Assembly: GCF_001598295.1 (NCBI RefSeq)
Contig: NZ_BCYR01000014.1
Span: 45,787 to 109,786 of the forward strand
Length of the DNA: 64,000 nucleotides
From: Klebsiella ornithinolytica NBRC 105727 = ATCC 31898
GTDB lineage: Bacteria; Pseudomonadota; Gammaproteobacteria; Enterobacterales; Enterobacteriaceae
Reading direction: 5' to 3'
Shown here one piece after another: positions 39,334-47,898 of the stretch. Both the position numbers and the translations under genes were made by a program. The stretch's first letter is position 1; the number at the start of each line of letters is the position of its first letter. The notes under the pieces were generated by a model. It was not told the origin of the DNA. It saw nothing but the letters and a program-made list of their open reading frames with translations, and ran no database searches.

Positions 39334-39758
39334 AACGTATTTCCTGGGAGATGTGTGCTGTTTGTGCCTAGCCAGTTTCCTGCTGGATCATCCCTCACAT
39401 TACAAAATGCTGCTAAAGTCGCAAGTGAAATTAATCAATGATTGCGCAGCAATCAGAAAAGCAACTTATTGAACGCAGCTTCTGCCGACATCGGTACCCA
39501 GAAAAACCGCAAAGATTATCGGGGAAATAACCGCAGGAAGGGAATATTTTCCGCCGCTTTTTTATTGATCTGGATTATGGATCTGCGCAGAAATCTAGCG
39601 CTATCGCGCCGGTGGGGAAAGCGGAGAAAACCAGGTCTGATGCGGCCTTACGAGAGGTAATCCTTTCGTCTCATCGCTCAGCAGAGAGGTTTTTTTGCGG
39701 GATTGGATGGGCGATTTGCCCGGCCTCGCGTCGCTCGGCCGGACACGCTCAGCGGCGT
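39334..39758. other. Gene-free gap between gntU and asd
   Basis: The 425 bp must hold the asd promoter near its left end. A short palindrome, TGATTGC-GCA-GCAATCA (39437-39453), lies about 110 bp upstream of the asd start. Near gntU, CCGGCC (39720-39725) pairs with GGCCGG (39737-39742), a REP-like hairpin that probably marks the gntU 3' end. The rest shows no coding signal or recognised RNA; yhgN, present here in E. coli, is absent. Confidence 0.6.
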
Positions 39759-41099
39759 TTAGCTTAACAACGTAAACGCGATCATACCGACGATGGCACC
39801 GGTGGTGCCGAGGATAGTTTCCATCATCGTCCAGGTTTTCAGCGTCTGCGCTTCGGTAGCGCCGGTAAATTTCCCGAACAGCCAGAAACCGGCGTCGTTC
39901 ACGTGGCTCACCACGATGGATCCACCCGCGATACAGATGGAGAGCGCCGCCATCTGCGCACCGCTGTAGTTCAGCTGCTCGATGACCGGCATGACCAGCC
40001 CCACCGCCGTTAAACAGGCGACGGTCGCAGAACCCTGGATAATACGCACCGCGGCCGCCAGCACGAAGCAGGTAATGGCGATAGGCAGCCCCATGCCCGT
40101 CAGCGCTTCACCGAGCGCCGGGCCCACGCCGGAGTCAACCAGCACCTGTTTGAAGACGCCGCCGGCACCGATAACCAGCAGGATAATCCCCGCAGGCTGC
40201 AGCGCATGACCGCAGATCTCCATCACCCGATCTTTCGCCATCCCCTGACGTACCGCCAGACCATAGATAGCCACCAGACACGCGACCAGAATCGCGGTGA
40301 ACGGATGGCCGATAAACTCAAACCATTCGTAAGCGCTGGAGCCAACCGGCACAAAGCGCGCGGCGATTGTTTTCAGCCCCACCAGCACCAGCGGCAGGAG
40401 AATCAGCGACAGGCTAAAGGCAAAGGACGGCATCTTGCCTTCACCCAGGCTTGGTTCGCTAATATCGTCAGGAATATGCAGCTCAACGTAACGGCTGATG
40501 AAGTTGCCCCACAGCGGCCCGGCGATAATCATTCCCGGAATCGCCGCGCACAGACCAATCAGGATCATCCAGCCAAAGTCAGCATGCATTTGCGATGCCA
40601 GCAGCATCGGCGCGGGCCCGGGCAGCAGGAACGCCGCCGCGGCCGCCACGCCAGCAAACAGCGGGATAACCAGTTTCACCAGGTTGGTGCCGGTATGGCG
40701 CGCCATGGAGAAGGCCACGCTGATCAGCAGCACGATCGCCACTTCGAAAAACAGCGGCAGCGCGCAGATAAGACCAGCGAGGCCAATCGCGTAATGAGCG
40801 CGGCTGTGGCCGAAAGATTTCAACATCTTCACGGCAATCTGATCGACAGCGCCGGTTTCATGAAGAATCTTGCCAAACATCGCCCCAAGTGCCACGACGA
40901 TCGCCAGGAAGCCCAGCGTCCCGCCCATCCCTTTTTCCATCGTCGCCGCAATTTTATCCAGCGGCATTCCGGAAAAGAGACCGGCACCAATAGAAACCAC
41001 CATCAAAGCCACGAAAGCATGCATACGCGCCTTCATGACTAAAAACAGCAGCAGCAAAACGGAGCCTACTGCTGTTAAAACAAGCGTTAATGTACTCAC
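39759..41099 (-). CDS. gntU: Low-affinity gluconate permease GntU
   Basis: Inner-membrane gluconate:H+ symporter of the GntP family. The product is 446 residues, as in E. coli. It starts at GTG 41099, which overlaps the gntK TAG stop by one base (TAGTG), so it is translationally coupled. Family signatures include LPGPAPMLLASQMHADFGW and HVNDAGFWLFGKF. It forms the gntK-gntU pair under GntR and backs up GntT at high gluconate. Confidence 0.97.
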   Translation of the reverse strand: MSTLTLVLTAVGSVLLLLFLVMKARMHAFVALMVVSIGAGLFSGMPLDKIAATMEKGMGGTLGFLAIVVALGAMFGKILHETGAVDQIAVKMLKSFGHSRAHYAIGLAGLICALPLFFEVAIVLLISVAFSMARHTGTNLVKLVIPLFAGVAAAAAFLLPGPAPMLLASQMHADFGWMILIGLCAAIPGMIIAGPLWGNFISRYVELHIPDDISEPSLGEGKMPSFAFSLSLILLPLVLVGLKTIAARFVPVGSSAYEWFEFIGHPFTAILVACLVAIYGLAVRQGMAKDRVMEICGHALQPAGIILLVIGAGGVFKQVLVDSGVGPALGEALTGMGLPIAITCFVLAAAVRIIQGSATVACLTAVGLVMPVIEQLNYSGAQMAALSICIAGGSIVVSHVNDAGFWLFGKFTGATEAQTLKTWTMMETILGTTGAIVGMIAFTLLS

Positions 41100-41629
41100 T
41101 AGTTACTGCCTTTGTTGATCACCTCAATGGTGCTCGCGACCACGCCTTCCAGCGATTGATCAATATCGACGATTAAGACATCGCCTTCGTCTGCGCCAGG
41201 TTCCTGCAGCGTTTCAAACTGGGTCACCAGCATCTGGGTTTTAAAGAAATGGCCTTTACGCGCTTTCAGACGGCTTTCAATCAGGTCGAAATCGCCTTTC
41301 AGGTAGACGAAAGAGAGATTCGGGTTGCCCTTGCGGAGAATATCGCGATAGCTCTTTTTCAGAGCGGAACAGACGATCAGCGAAACTTTATTTGTACGCT
41401 GCATGGCAAAAGCGGCGTCGTTCAGCGCCTGCAGCCACGGCGTACGATCATCGTCGTTTAACGGCTCGCCGGAGGCCATCTTGTTGATGTTGCTACGCGG
41501 ATGCAGAAAGTCACCATCGAGAAACGCGGCATGCAGCTGATGCGCCACTTCGCTGGCGACAGCGGATTTACCACTGCCGGAAACGCCCATCAGGACATAG
41601 ACGTGGTGATCATGGTTAGTCGTGCTCAA
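41099..41629 (-). CDS. gntK: Gluconokinase GntK (thermoresistant)
   Basis: Phosphorylates gluconate to 6-phosphogluconate for the Entner-Doudoroff and pentose phosphate routes. The chosen start is TTG at 41629 (then STTNHDHHVYVLMG), preceded by GGGAGGAAG, giving 176 residues (175 in E. coli); the longer upstream reading frame runs into non-family sequence. The P-loop GVSGSGKS lies near residues 15-22, and HPRSNINKMASGEPLNDDDR is the substrate-binding region. GntR operators lie about 80 bp upstream. Confidence 0.94.
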   Translation of the reverse strand: MSTTNHDHHVYVLMGVSGSGKSAVASEVAHQLHAAFLDGDFLHPRSNINKMASGEPLNDDDRTPWLQALNDAAFAMQRTNKVSLIVCSALKKSYRDILRKGNPNLSFVYLKGDFDLIESRLKARKGHFFKTQMLVTQFETLQEPGADEGDVLIVDIDQSLEGVVASTIEVINKGSN

Positions 41630-41706
41630 AGCTTCCTCCCACTGGACACATATACGAAGCCGTACTGGCTGCAAGAATACAGCGTGAAGACTCGTATACA
41701 GATTAA

Positions 41707-41735
41707 TTGTTACGGGTAACTGTTATCGGTAACAT
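41707..41735 (-). promoter_or_regulatory. Overlapping pair of GntR operators upstream of gntK
   Basis: TTGTTA-CGGG-TAACTG (41707-41722) and CTGTTA-TCGG-TAACAT (41720-41735) both fit the symmetric GntR pattern and overlap by three bases, with centres 13 bp apart. They lie between gntK and gntR, where E. coli gntKU is repressed. Confidence 0.8.
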
Positions 41736-41814
41736 TGTCATGCCGGACTTAGCGATAAGCAATCACCATTCGTGCCAGGAATGAATATGTGTGATCTACT
41801 TCAAACTTGTCAGT

Positions 41815-42810
41815 CTAAATTGATCCGCCCGGTGACAATGTGAAACCTAAATCTAACATCTTCGGCGTCACGACTTCACCCCGAATACGGGCCAGCAGCC
41901 GTTCGGCACCAATGCGTCCCATTCGCTCACGCGGGGTCAGCACGCTGGCCAGTCGGGGCTCCATCACCTGACCAATATCATGGCCGTGGAAACCGGCGAT
42001 CGCCATATCGTCCGGAATTTTCAATCCCAGGCGCTGACACTCAAAGGCGGCACCGACCGCAAGGTCATCGTTGGTACAGAAGATGCCATCGAGCTGCGGA
42101 TATTCGCGACGCGCCTGGCGCATCAGCTCTATCCCTGACGAATAGGACGAAGATTGTTCAACCATCACGCTATACGGCGTCATGCCGGCATCGCGCATCG
42201 CCTGTTCGTAGCCCTTTTGCTTGATGATAGTACGTTCATCAAGGCGCGCCCCCAGATAGGCCACGTGGCGATGGCCGCGGGCAATAATTGCGGCGGTCAT
42301 CTGGCGTGCGGCATCAAAGTTATCAAAACCGACGGCGATATCGAGGCACGGCGACTGACTGTCCATCAGCTCAACCACCGGGATACCGGCAACTTCGATC
42401 ATTTTCAGCGTGCGAGGGGTATGGGTACGTTCGGTGAGAATCAGGCCATCAATGTTCCATGAGAGCATAGATTCGAGACGCTTTTCTTCCATTTCCGGCT
42501 TATAGCCGTAGTGCGCGAGCATCGTCTGGTAGCCGAAGGCATCGGTGACGCTTTCAATCCCACGCAGCACTTCCGAGAAGACCTGGTTGGTCAACGAGGG
42601 CAGCAGCACACCAATGGCGCGGCTGGTGGCATTAGAGAGGATATCAGGCGCACGATTGGGAATATAACCCAGTTCATCGAGAGCAGCGGCAATCTTGCCA
42701 CGCAGGGCCTCGGAAACCTGTTCCGGGTTACGTAAAAAGCGACTGACCGTCATTTTGGTCACGCCGACAAGATCGGCTACATCCTGCAGTACGGGTCTTT
42801 TCTTTTTCAT
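41815..42810 (-). CDS. gntR: Gluconate utilisation repressor GntR
   Basis: LacI-family repressor of gntT, gntKU and the Entner-Doudoroff genes, relieved by gluconate. The start at 42810 (MKKKRPVLQDVADLVGV) gives 331 residues, the E. coli length; the upstream extension has no family support. The helix-turn-helix is about residues 6-27 (VADLVGVTKMTVSRFLRN) with hinge NRAPDILSNATSRAIGV, then a periplasmic-binding-protein-like sensor domain. A palindromic leader precedes the start. It is upstream of gntK but separated by 185 bp. Confidence 0.97.
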   Translation of the reverse strand: MKKKRPVLQDVADLVGVTKMTVSRFLRNPEQVSEALRGKIAAALDELGYIPNRAPDILSNATSRAIGVLLPSLTNQVFSEVLRGIESVTDAFGYQTMLAHYGYKPEMEEKRLESMLSWNIDGLILTERTHTPRTLKMIEVAGIPVVELMDSQSPCLDIAVGFDNFDAARQMTAAIIARGHRHVAYLGARLDERTIIKQKGYEQAMRDAGMTPYSVMVEQSSSYSSGIELMRQARREYPQLDGIFCTNDDLAVGAAFECQRLGLKIPDDMAIAGFHGHDIGQVMEPRLASVLTPRERMGRIGAERLLARIRGEVVTPKMLDLGFTLSPGGSI

Positions 42811-42820
42811 CGTCCTGACT

Positions 42821-42854
42821 GTGATAACGGGGAGACATTTTCCCAGTTTATCAC
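42821..42854 (-). repeat. Palindrome in the gntR leader
   Basis: GTGATAA (42821-42827) and TTATCAC (42848-42854) form a 7-bp inverted repeat with further GGGGA/TCCC pairing inside. It ends 10 bp upstream of the gntR ATG and just touches the ribosome binding site region. It does not match the GntR operator. It may be a regulator site or an mRNA hairpin. Confidence 0.6.
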
Positions 42855-42861
42855 GGACAAA

Positions 42862-42895
42862 GCGCAACCTTCCCAAACATCCGGGAAGGCTGCGC
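42862..42895 (-). terminator. Terminator of yhhW
   Basis: GCGCA-A-CCTTCCC (42862-42874) pairs with GGGAAGG-C-TGCGC (42883-42895) around an 8-nt loop. It begins 28 bp past the yhhW stop and reads into CTTTG on the minus strand. Confidence 0.75.
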
Positions 42896-42923
42896 AATTT
42901 ATTTAAACATCTTCAGAACTGAA

Positions 42924-43619
42924 TCAGACCGGCGGCAGATCGAACAGCAGGATCTCGCTATCGCTGTCAGCGTGTACGGAAATCGCCTGCTCGTCCCAAA
43001 TCGCCAGGCCATCGCTGGTGGTCGCTTTGGTTCCGTTAATCGTCACCTCGCCTTTCACCACCTGGATCCACACGCGGCGTTCCGCGGCAATCTGATGCAC
43101 CGACTGTTCATCTTTCAGCAGCGCCCAGCGGTACAGTTCCATATCCTGGTGCACTTTCAGTGAACCGTCACGGGCATCCGGCGACAGAACCAGCTGTTTG
43201 CCCTGCAGAGCATCAAAGCGACGCTGTTCGTAGCGCGGAGTGATGCCGTTTTCTTCTGGCATAATCCAGATCTGGTACAGATGCAGTTTTTCTGTATCGC
43301 TTGGGTTGTACTCGGAGTGACGAACCCCGGTACCTGCGCTCATGATCTGGAACTCGCCCGCCGGAACCTGCTCTTTGTTACCCATGCTGTCCTGGTGTTC
43401 AACCGCCCCTTCCAGCACGTAGGTCAGGATTTCCATATCTTTGTGCGGATGGGTACCGAAGCCCTGACCGGCATCAATCACGTCATCATTGATAACCCGC
43501 AGCGCCGAGAAGCCCATAAAGTTCGGGTCATAATAGTTAGCGAAAGAGAAAGTATGCCAGGAATCCAGCCAGCCGTGGTTAGCGTGACCGCGTTCATTAG
43601 CTTTGCGTAAGTAGATCAT
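42924..43619 (-). CDS. yhhW: Pirin-family protein YhhW (quercetin 2,3-dioxygenase-like)
   Basis: Bicupin pirin protein; the E. coli homologue oxidises quercetin in vitro, but the physiological substrate is unknown. The product is 231 residues, as in E. coli. Metal ligands lie in GFGTHPHKDMEILTYVLEGAVEHQDSMG, in the N-terminal cupin. It lies downstream of yhhX across 121 bp on the same strand and probably has its own promoter; gntR follows. Confidence 0.93.
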   Translation of the reverse strand: MIYLRKANERGHANHGWLDSWHTFSFANYYDPNFMGFSALRVINDDVIDAGQGFGTHPHKDMEILTYVLEGAVEHQDSMGNKEQVPAGEFQIMSAGTGVRHSEYNPSDTEKLHLYQIWIMPEENGITPRYEQRRFDALQGKQLVLSPDARDGSLKVHQDMELYRWALLKDEQSVHQIAAERRVWIQVVKGEVTINGTKATTSDGLAIWDEQAISVHADSDSEILLFDLPPV

Positions 43620-43740
43620 GTTGCACCCCCGTATGTTTTCGATAGAGTCAGTGTGGACTCAATCTGCTCACGATCATAGAGGGTGAAAATTGACTCCTCT
43701 GTTCAAAAAATATGAATGACTACAAAGGAGCCAGGAAGGC

Positions 43741-44778
43741 TTATTTATCTAAGGTTATCGTGGCCGGAGAGGGCTGTTCAAACCCGCGCCCGAGGATCTC
43801 CATATTCGTGAGAACGTCAGATTCCTTGACGTAATTTGGCTGACCGTTAACGAGGGTTTCATACAGCGCATCATAGACCCGCCCATAGTCGCCGGTTTCA
43901 ATTGGGATCTCTTCCCGCACGGTTTCACCCGCCTCATTGACGTACTCCAGCAGGCCAAACGTATCGTCCGCGCCGAATCCTGGCTCACCCGGCATAATAT
44001 TGGCTTTCAGGCTGGTTTCCTGCCGATCGATACCATATTTGATAAAGGAGCCTTTATGCCCGTGGACGGTAAACCTCGGGTACGCCAGCTTCACCAGGTG
44101 GCTGGTTTTGGCAATGGCCTTCAGGTCGCCGTAGAACAGCTGGGCTTCAAAGGTGTCATCCGGATTGGCTTTGTTGCGCAGGCTGCGGATGTCATAAGCC
44201 ACGTGGTCCGGGCGGCCAAACAGCGAGATGAGCTGATCCAGCGTATGCACACCAAGACCGTAAAATGTTCCATCCTGCGGCACTCCGGGCTGTGTTTCTG
44301 CCACCGGGCGATAGAGGTCAAAATGGCTCTCAACCTCCACGATCTCGCCCAGTTTGCCGCTCTCAATCACCTTTTTCATCGTCAGGAAACAGGAATCAAA
44401 GCGGCGGTTCTGGTATGGCGTCACCGTCAACCCCCGGCTCTTCGCCAGCGCAAAGAGCGACTTTGCCTCAGCTAGCGTGGAGGTAAACGGTTTTTCTACC
44501 AGCACATTTTTACCGGCCTCCAGCGCCCGCTTTGCATATTCGAAATGGCTGTCCGCATGAGTACAGACAATCACCAGTTTTACCTGCGGGTCGTTGAGCA
44601 CATCGTCGAGATCGCTGGTGAAATGAATATGAGAATACTGCGGCGCCTGCTCCTGCGGCTTCGCGCTGCGGCGATAGATATGCGCGACGTGCCAGCGGTC
44701 TTTGCGGTGCAGAACATAAGGAAGATGGTAGCGGGTGGTGCTTTTGCCAAACCCAATAAACGCGCAGTGCAGAGTCAT
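43741..44778 (-). CDS. yhhX: Gfo/Idh/MocA-family oxidoreductase YhhX
   Basis: Putative NAD(P)-dependent oxidoreductase of unknown substrate. The product is 345 residues, as in E. coli. The N-terminal Rossmann fold starts FIGFGKSTTRYHLPYV; the EKP motif (NVLVEKPFTSTLAEAK) lies near residues 91-107, and a GFO/IDH C-terminal sheet domain follows. It lies next to ryhB on the same strand, and the Fur site controlling ryhB is close by. Confidence 0.94.
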   Translation of the reverse strand: MTLHCAFIGFGKSTTRYHLPYVLHRKDRWHVAHIYRRSAKPQEQAPQYSHIHFTSDLDDVLNDPQVKLVIVCTHADSHFEYAKRALEAGKNVLVEKPFTSTLAEAKSLFALAKSRGLTVTPYQNRRFDSCFLTMKKVIESGKLGEIVEVESHFDLYRPVAETQPGVPQDGTFYGLGVHTLDQLISLFGRPDHVAYDIRSLRNKANPDDTFEAQLFYGDLKAIAKTSHLVKLAYPRFTVHGHKGSFIKYGIDRQETSLKANIMPGEPGFGADDTFGLLEYVNEAGETVREEIPIETGDYGRVYDALYETLVNGQPNYVKESDVLTNMEILGRGFEQPSPATITLDK

Positions 44779-44887
44779 AAAGCCGTCCTTTGTTGAGGTT
44801 TCTGCTGCTAACCATAGCGCACCCCGGCGACGAACTTAACTCTTAACCTATTCAGGATGGTGGAAATGTCCGGCAAAAAAAGCCAAA

Positions 44888-44980
44888 AAAAAAGCCAGCA
44901 CCTGGCTGGCTAAAGTAATACTGGAAGCAATGTGAGCAATGTCGTGCTTTCAGGCTTTCCGCAAGGGTCTCCCTGAATGC
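44888..44980 (-). ncRNA. ryhB: Small RNA RyhB
   Basis: Hfq-dependent iron-sparing small RNA that represses mRNAs of iron-containing proteins when iron is scarce. On the minus strand the core (CATTGCTCACATTGC, then TTCCAGTATTACTT) matches the E. coli RyhB seed region exactly. The 3' end is a terminator hairpin (AGCCAGC-ACC-TGGCTGGCT region) with a run of U. The 5' stem differs from E. coli at several bases but keeps the shape (TTCAGGGAGACCC...GCCTGAA). It sits between yhhX and yhhY, exactly as in E. coli. The ends are approximate by a few bases. Confidence 0.95.
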
Positions 44981-44985
44981 AGGAC

Positions 44986-45016
44986 AATAATAATCATTCT
45001 CATTCGCACTTGTCTA
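44986..45016 (-). promoter_or_regulatory. Fur box and promoter of ryhB
   Basis: The 19-bp stretch 44986-45004 (AATAATAATCATTCTCATT) fits the Fur consensus and overlaps the -10 region (TATTAT-like, minus strand). A -35-like TAGACA lies at about 45011-45016. Iron repression through Fur is established for E. coli ryhB. Confidence 0.85.
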
Positions 45017-45123
45017 CCTCTTTTTGCAAAAATTAGCCGTTGACGCATTTTTTAAAGTCAGGGATGTTTAAAAGGCCAATAAAGGGGATCAAGACCGCGA
45101 TGCCGCGGCACAGGAGAAGAGAA

Positions 45124-45612
45124 ATGAGTGACATAGTGATACGCCACGCTGAACCGCGCGATGCAGAACCTTTACGCCAGCTGACGGCCCACCCGGAGGT
45201 CTATCACGACACACTACAACTTCCTCATCCCTCGATGGAAATGTGGCAAGAACGTCTACAGCCCAGGCCACACAGCCACCATCTGGTCGCCACTCTTGAC
45301 AATGGCGTCGTCGGTCACCTGATGCTCAGCGTCGAGCCGCGACCTCGCCGGAGCCACGTTGCCACCTTCGGAATGAGCGTTGACGCAGCGTTCCACGGGC
45401 GTGGCGTGGGCAGCGCGCTGATGCGCGAAATGATTAACCTGTGCGATAACTGGCTGCGGGTCGAGCGCATCGAATTGACGGTATTTGCCGATAACGCCGC
45501 CGCCGTTGCCGTCTATCGCAAACACGGTTTTGTCGTCGAAGGGACCGCGCGGAAGTTTGCCCTGCGTAACGGCGAGTATGTGGATGCGCATTTCATGGCG
45601 CGCCTCAAGTAA
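45124..45612 (+). CDS. yhhY: GNAT N-acetyltransferase YhhY
   Basis: The E. coli homologue acetylates several amino acids, including the toxic analogue aminobutyrate/phenylalanine type. The start at 45124 (MSDIVIRHAEPRDAEPLR) gives 162 residues, as in E. coli; it follows an AGGAGAAGAGAA tract. The GNAT acetyl-CoA loop motif is [15 protein letters not shown] at about residues 86-100. The C-terminus is GEYVDAHFMARLK. It faces ggt across two REP-type hairpins. Confidence 0.93.
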   Translation: MSDIVIRHAEPRDAEPLRQLTAHPEVYHDTLQLPHPSMEMWQERLQPRPHSHHLVATLDNGVVGHLMLSVEPRPRRSHVATFGMSVDAAFHGRGVGSALMREMINLCDNWLRVERIELTVFADNAAAVAVYRKHGFVVEGTARKFALRNGEYVDAHFMARLK

Positions 45613-45623
45613 CCGCTAAATAT

Positions 45624-45703
45624 GGCCCGGTGGCGCCACGCCAGCCGGGCCCGTGATTCTGCATCATCTGTAGGCCGGGTAAGGCGTCAACCGCTACCCG
45701 GCA
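45624..45703. repeat. Two REP-like hairpins between yhhY and ggt
   Basis: Hairpin 1: GGCCCGGTGGCG (45624-45635) pairs with CGCCA and CCGGGCC (45639-45651) apart from one bulge. Hairpin 2: GCCGGGTA (45674-45681) pairs with TACCCGGC (45695-45702). Their sequence and pairing are those of enterobacterial REP/BIME units, here between converging genes. Confidence 0.85.
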
Positions 45704-45709
45704 CATCAA

Positions 45710-47452
45710 TCAGTATCCCGCCGTCAAATCACCGGGCGAGCGCGGATCGGACGCGCCATACAGCGTCCCGTCCGGGCCGACCATAATGCTCTGGGTACTT
45801 CCCATCGCCTCTTTCAGCGCCACTTTCTGCCCTTTCTGCTCCAGCAGCTTCAGCGTATCCGGGCTAAACCCCTTCTCCACCCGCAGCTCATCCGGCAGCC
45901 ACTGATGATGGAAGCGCGGCGCGTTGGTGGCTTCCGCCACGTTCATACCGAAATCGATGGTGTTGACCACCATCTGCAGTACGGTGGTAATGATGCGGCT
46001 ACCGCCCGGACTGCCGGTCACCAGCCAGGTTTTCCCCTCCTTCACCACGATAGTCGGCGACATCGACGACAGCGGACGCTTTTTCGGCCCGACGGCGTTG
46101 GCATCACCGCCCACCAGCCCGTAGACATTCGGAACGCCCGGTTTCGCCGAGAAGTCATCCATCTGGTTGTTCATCAGTATCCCGGAGCTACCCGCCACAA
46201 TACCGGTCCCGAAGGTAGTATTCAGCGTATAGGTGACCGCCACCGCGTTACCCTCTTTATCCACCACCGAGAAATGGGTGGTCTGGTTACTTTCATACGG
46301 TGCCAGCTTGCCCGGACGAATCTGGCTCGAAGGTTTGGCTTTGTTGATATCAATCTGTTCAGCAATCGATTTGGCGTAGGCTTTGTTGGTTAGCGCCTGC
46401 CACGGCACTTTGACGAAGTCCGGATCGCCGAGATACTCCGAACGGTCGGCATAGGCATGTTTTTCGGCTTCCGCCATCACCTGCATGGCGTCTGCACTGC
46501 CGAAGCCATATTTATGCATGTCGAAGTTTTCGAGGATATTGAGGATCTGTACGATGTGGATCCCCCCGGACGAAGGCGGTGGCATCGAAAACACCTGATA
46601 ACCGCGATATTCGCCGCTTATCGGCGTACGCTCGACTGCCTTGTAGCCGGCAAGGTCGGCTTTGGTGATCAGGCCGCCGTTTTTGTGCATTTCGTCGGCA
46701 ATCTGATCGGCAATCGCCCCTTTATAAAACGCATCCGGGCCATGCTCCGCGATCAGCTCAAGGCTTTTGCCCAGCTGTTTTTGCACCAGCTTGTCACCTT
46801 TCTTCAACGGCTCGCCGTTTTTCCAGAAGATGGCTTTACTGTTCGGGTGACTGGGGATGACTTCACTCCCGTAGGTCTTCAGATCGTCGGCCAACGCATC
46901 GTTCACCGTGAAGCCCTCTTCCGCCAGCTTAATCGCCGGACGGATCACCTTGTTCAGCGGCATGGTGCCGTATTTTTCCAACGCTAATGAGAAGCCTGCC
47001 ACGGTGCCCGGCGTACCAGAAGCCAGATGTGAAGTGAGCGATTTTTTGCTGTCCGGGTTGCCCTGATCATCAAGGAACATATCCCGGGTGGCCTGCTCAG
47101 GCGCCATTTCGCGAAAATCAATCGCCGTCGTTTTACCGTCTTTGGTACGCAGCATCATAAACCCGCCGCCGCCAATATTACCGGCCTGTGGATGCGTAAC
47201 CGCCAGCGCATAGCCCACGGCCACCGCGGCATCGACGGCGTTGCCCCCCTGACGCAGAATATCCACCCCGACGCGGGTCGCCGTCGCATCTACCGAGGCC
47301 ACCATCCCCTCCCGGGCACGAACCGGGTGAAAGACATCTTCTTCGACACCATAAGAAACGGGCGGCGGGGTGGGATTTGCGCTGACGGCAAAACTTCCGC
47401 CGGCCAGCAAAGCAGCGATGACCACCTGACGCCAGGAACGCGTGTTTATCAT
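45710..47452 (-). CDS. ggt: Periplasmic gamma-glutamyltranspeptidase
   Basis: Hydrolyses or transfers the gamma-glutamyl group of glutathione in the periplasm. The precursor is 580 residues, as in E. coli. The signal peptide is residues 1-25 (cleavage after SVSA-like AVSA). Autoprocessing should occur before Thr391 (QTTHFSVVDKEGNAV), the nucleophile of the small subunit. The glycine-rich VTHPQAGNIGGGGFMM and the GSPGGSRIITTVLQ motif are present. It is divergent from yhhA. Confidence 0.98.
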   Translation of the reverse strand: MINTRSWRQVVIAALLAGGSFAVSANPTPPPVSYGVEEDVFHPVRAREGMVASVDATATRVGVDILRQGGNAVDAAVAVGYALAVTHPQAGNIGGGGFMMLRTKDGKTTAIDFREMAPEQATRDMFLDDQGNPDSKKSLTSHLASGTPGTVAGFSLALEKYGTMPLNKVIRPAIKLAEEGFTVNDALADDLKTYGSEVIPSHPNSKAIFWKNGEPLKKGDKLVQKQLGKSLELIAEHGPDAFYKGAIADQIADEMHKNGGLITKADLAGYKAVERTPISGEYRGYQVFSMPPPSSGGIHIVQILNILENFDMHKYGFGSADAMQVMAEAEKHAYADRSEYLGDPDFVKVPWQALTNKAYAKSIAEQIDINKAKPSSQIRPGKLAPYESNQTTHFSVVDKEGNAVAVTYTLNTTFGTGIVAGSSGILMNNQMDDFSAKPGVPNVYGLVGGDANAVGPKKRPLSSMSPTIVVKEGKTWLVTGSPGGSRIITTVLQMVVNTIDFGMNVAEATNAPRFHHQWLPDELRVEKGFSPDTLKLLEQKGQKVALKEAMGSTQSIMVGPDGTLYGASDPRSPGDLTAGY

Positions 47453-47571
47453 TGTCTTACTCCTGAAGTGTTTTTTTCCCCGCTTAAGCCTGGTTGATAA
47501 GTCCTAAAAAATCATTGTTATGCTGAAAAGGAGGTACACTTAAGTGATCCCACGCACGGGAGGAGAGAACC

Positions 47572-47898
47572 ATGAAAGCACTATTATTTCTGGCGGCGCT
47601 GCTGCCGCTGAGCGTCCTGGCGCAGCCACTCAACACCACCAATAATCCCAATCAGCCGGGGTACGTCATCCCCAGCCAGCAGCGGATGCAAAATCAGATG
47701 CAGGTGCAACAGCAGCAGCACCAGAGCATGCTGAAGCAGGATATGCAGAGCCAGACGCGCGCCCAGCAGCAGCATCTCCAGACGCAGCTCAACAACAACC
47801 AGCAGCGGGTCATCCAGAGCGGTAATTTGAATTCGTCCCAGCAGATGTTGCCGAATAATAATAACGGAGGGATGTTGCAGCGGCAGACGACACCATAA
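47572..47898 (+). CDS. yhhA: Small exported Gln/Asn-rich protein YhhA (DUF2756)
   Basis: Protein of unknown function. The product is 108 residues, shorter than the E. coli YhhA as recalled (about 146). The signal peptide is residues 1-17 (cleavage after SVLA). The mature part is very rich in Gln and Asn (a run of QQQQ-containing segments around residues 40-70), probably helical or disordered. A strong GGGAGGAG ribosome binding site precedes the ATG. It is divergent from ggt and converges with ugpQ 18 bp later. A 9-bp-arm hairpin (47881-47889 with 47903-47911) spans its stop codon. Confidence 0.8.
   Translation: MKALLFLAALLPLSVLAQPLNTTNNPNQPGYVIPSQQRMQNQMQVQQQQHQSMLKQDMQSQTRAQQQHLQTQLNNNQQRVIQSGNLNSSQQMLPNNNNGGMLQRQTTP

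Noticed and set aside
39442..39660. 72-residue reading frame in the asd-gntU gap
   Set aside because: Begins at TTG without a ribosome binding site, has low-complexity basic composition, no recognisable family, and lies in a region expected to be promoter.
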